Below the pieces are notes generated by a model, which was given only the letters and a program-made list of their open reading frames with translations, was not told the origin of the DNA and did not search any database. Made by a program: the position numbers and the translations under genes. From Pleurotus djamor (lineage: Eukaryota; Basidiomycota; Agaricomycetes; Agaricales; Pleurotaceae): a stretch of 17,049 nt of DNA. Each line of letters starts with the position of its first letter. The first letter of the stretch is position 1. Shown here piece by piece: positions 16,926 through 17,049 of this stretch. The stretch spans positions 1 to 17,049 of the forward strand of contig JAPEVF010000944.1 of NCBI GenBank assembly GCA_029747585.1, read 5' to 3'.

Positions 16926-17049
16926 GGTTGCTGGCAACGACTGGGAGAAGGGGAAGTCAAAGGAAGAAAAGGGGGTAGGGGCCGCGAGGAGGAGAGGAAG
17001 GAGAGGGACAAGCAGAGGCGGATGCGTCGGCGGTGATGGGTGGACTTCC

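Overview
This window comes from a filamentous basidiomycete, most likely an Agaricomycete. The evidence is two host genes with many short GT-AG introns (mostly 50-90 bp), protein families of fungal type, and a chromodomain Ty3/Gypsy retrotransposon. I do not name a genus. Three isolated N characters (4894, 5296, 9785) mark assembly uncertainty, all inside repeats.

Layout. (1) At 134-996, minus strand, lies a three-exon gene for an FMN-binding split-barrel protein of the pyridoxamine-phosphate-oxidase-like Alr4036 type (253 aa). (2) At 1162-12105 lies a Ty3/Gypsy LTR retrotransposon on the plus strand. Its two 331-bp LTRs look identical and it is flanked by a perfect 5-bp target duplication, GGCAG. 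It encodes one long Gag-Protease-RT-RNase H-Integrase-chromodomain polyprotein with two accessory regions: a triplicated module between zinc knuckle and protease, and a long extension after the chromodomain. (3) Nested inside the integrase coding region, in opposite orientation, is a 2.05-kb element at 7962-10011. It has 216/217-bp LTRs and only a Gag gene (360 aa, minus strand), which is the layout of a non-autonomous TR-GAG element. (4) At 12465-15417, plus strand, lies an 11-exon gene for a CorA/MNR2-type magnesium transporter (699 aa) with the GMN motif. (5) From 15418 to the end I see no convincing gene, only a weak small candidate near the right edge on the minus strand.

History read from the sequence: the two host genes are divergent, with about 519 bp between their start codons before insertion. 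The Ty3 element entered this shared upstream region and pushed the start codons about 11.5 kb apart. Soon afterwards the Gag-only element inserted into the Ty3 integrase, cutting the polyprotein just after the catalytic Glu. Both insertions look recent, because each LTR pair is identical or differs by a single homopolymer base.
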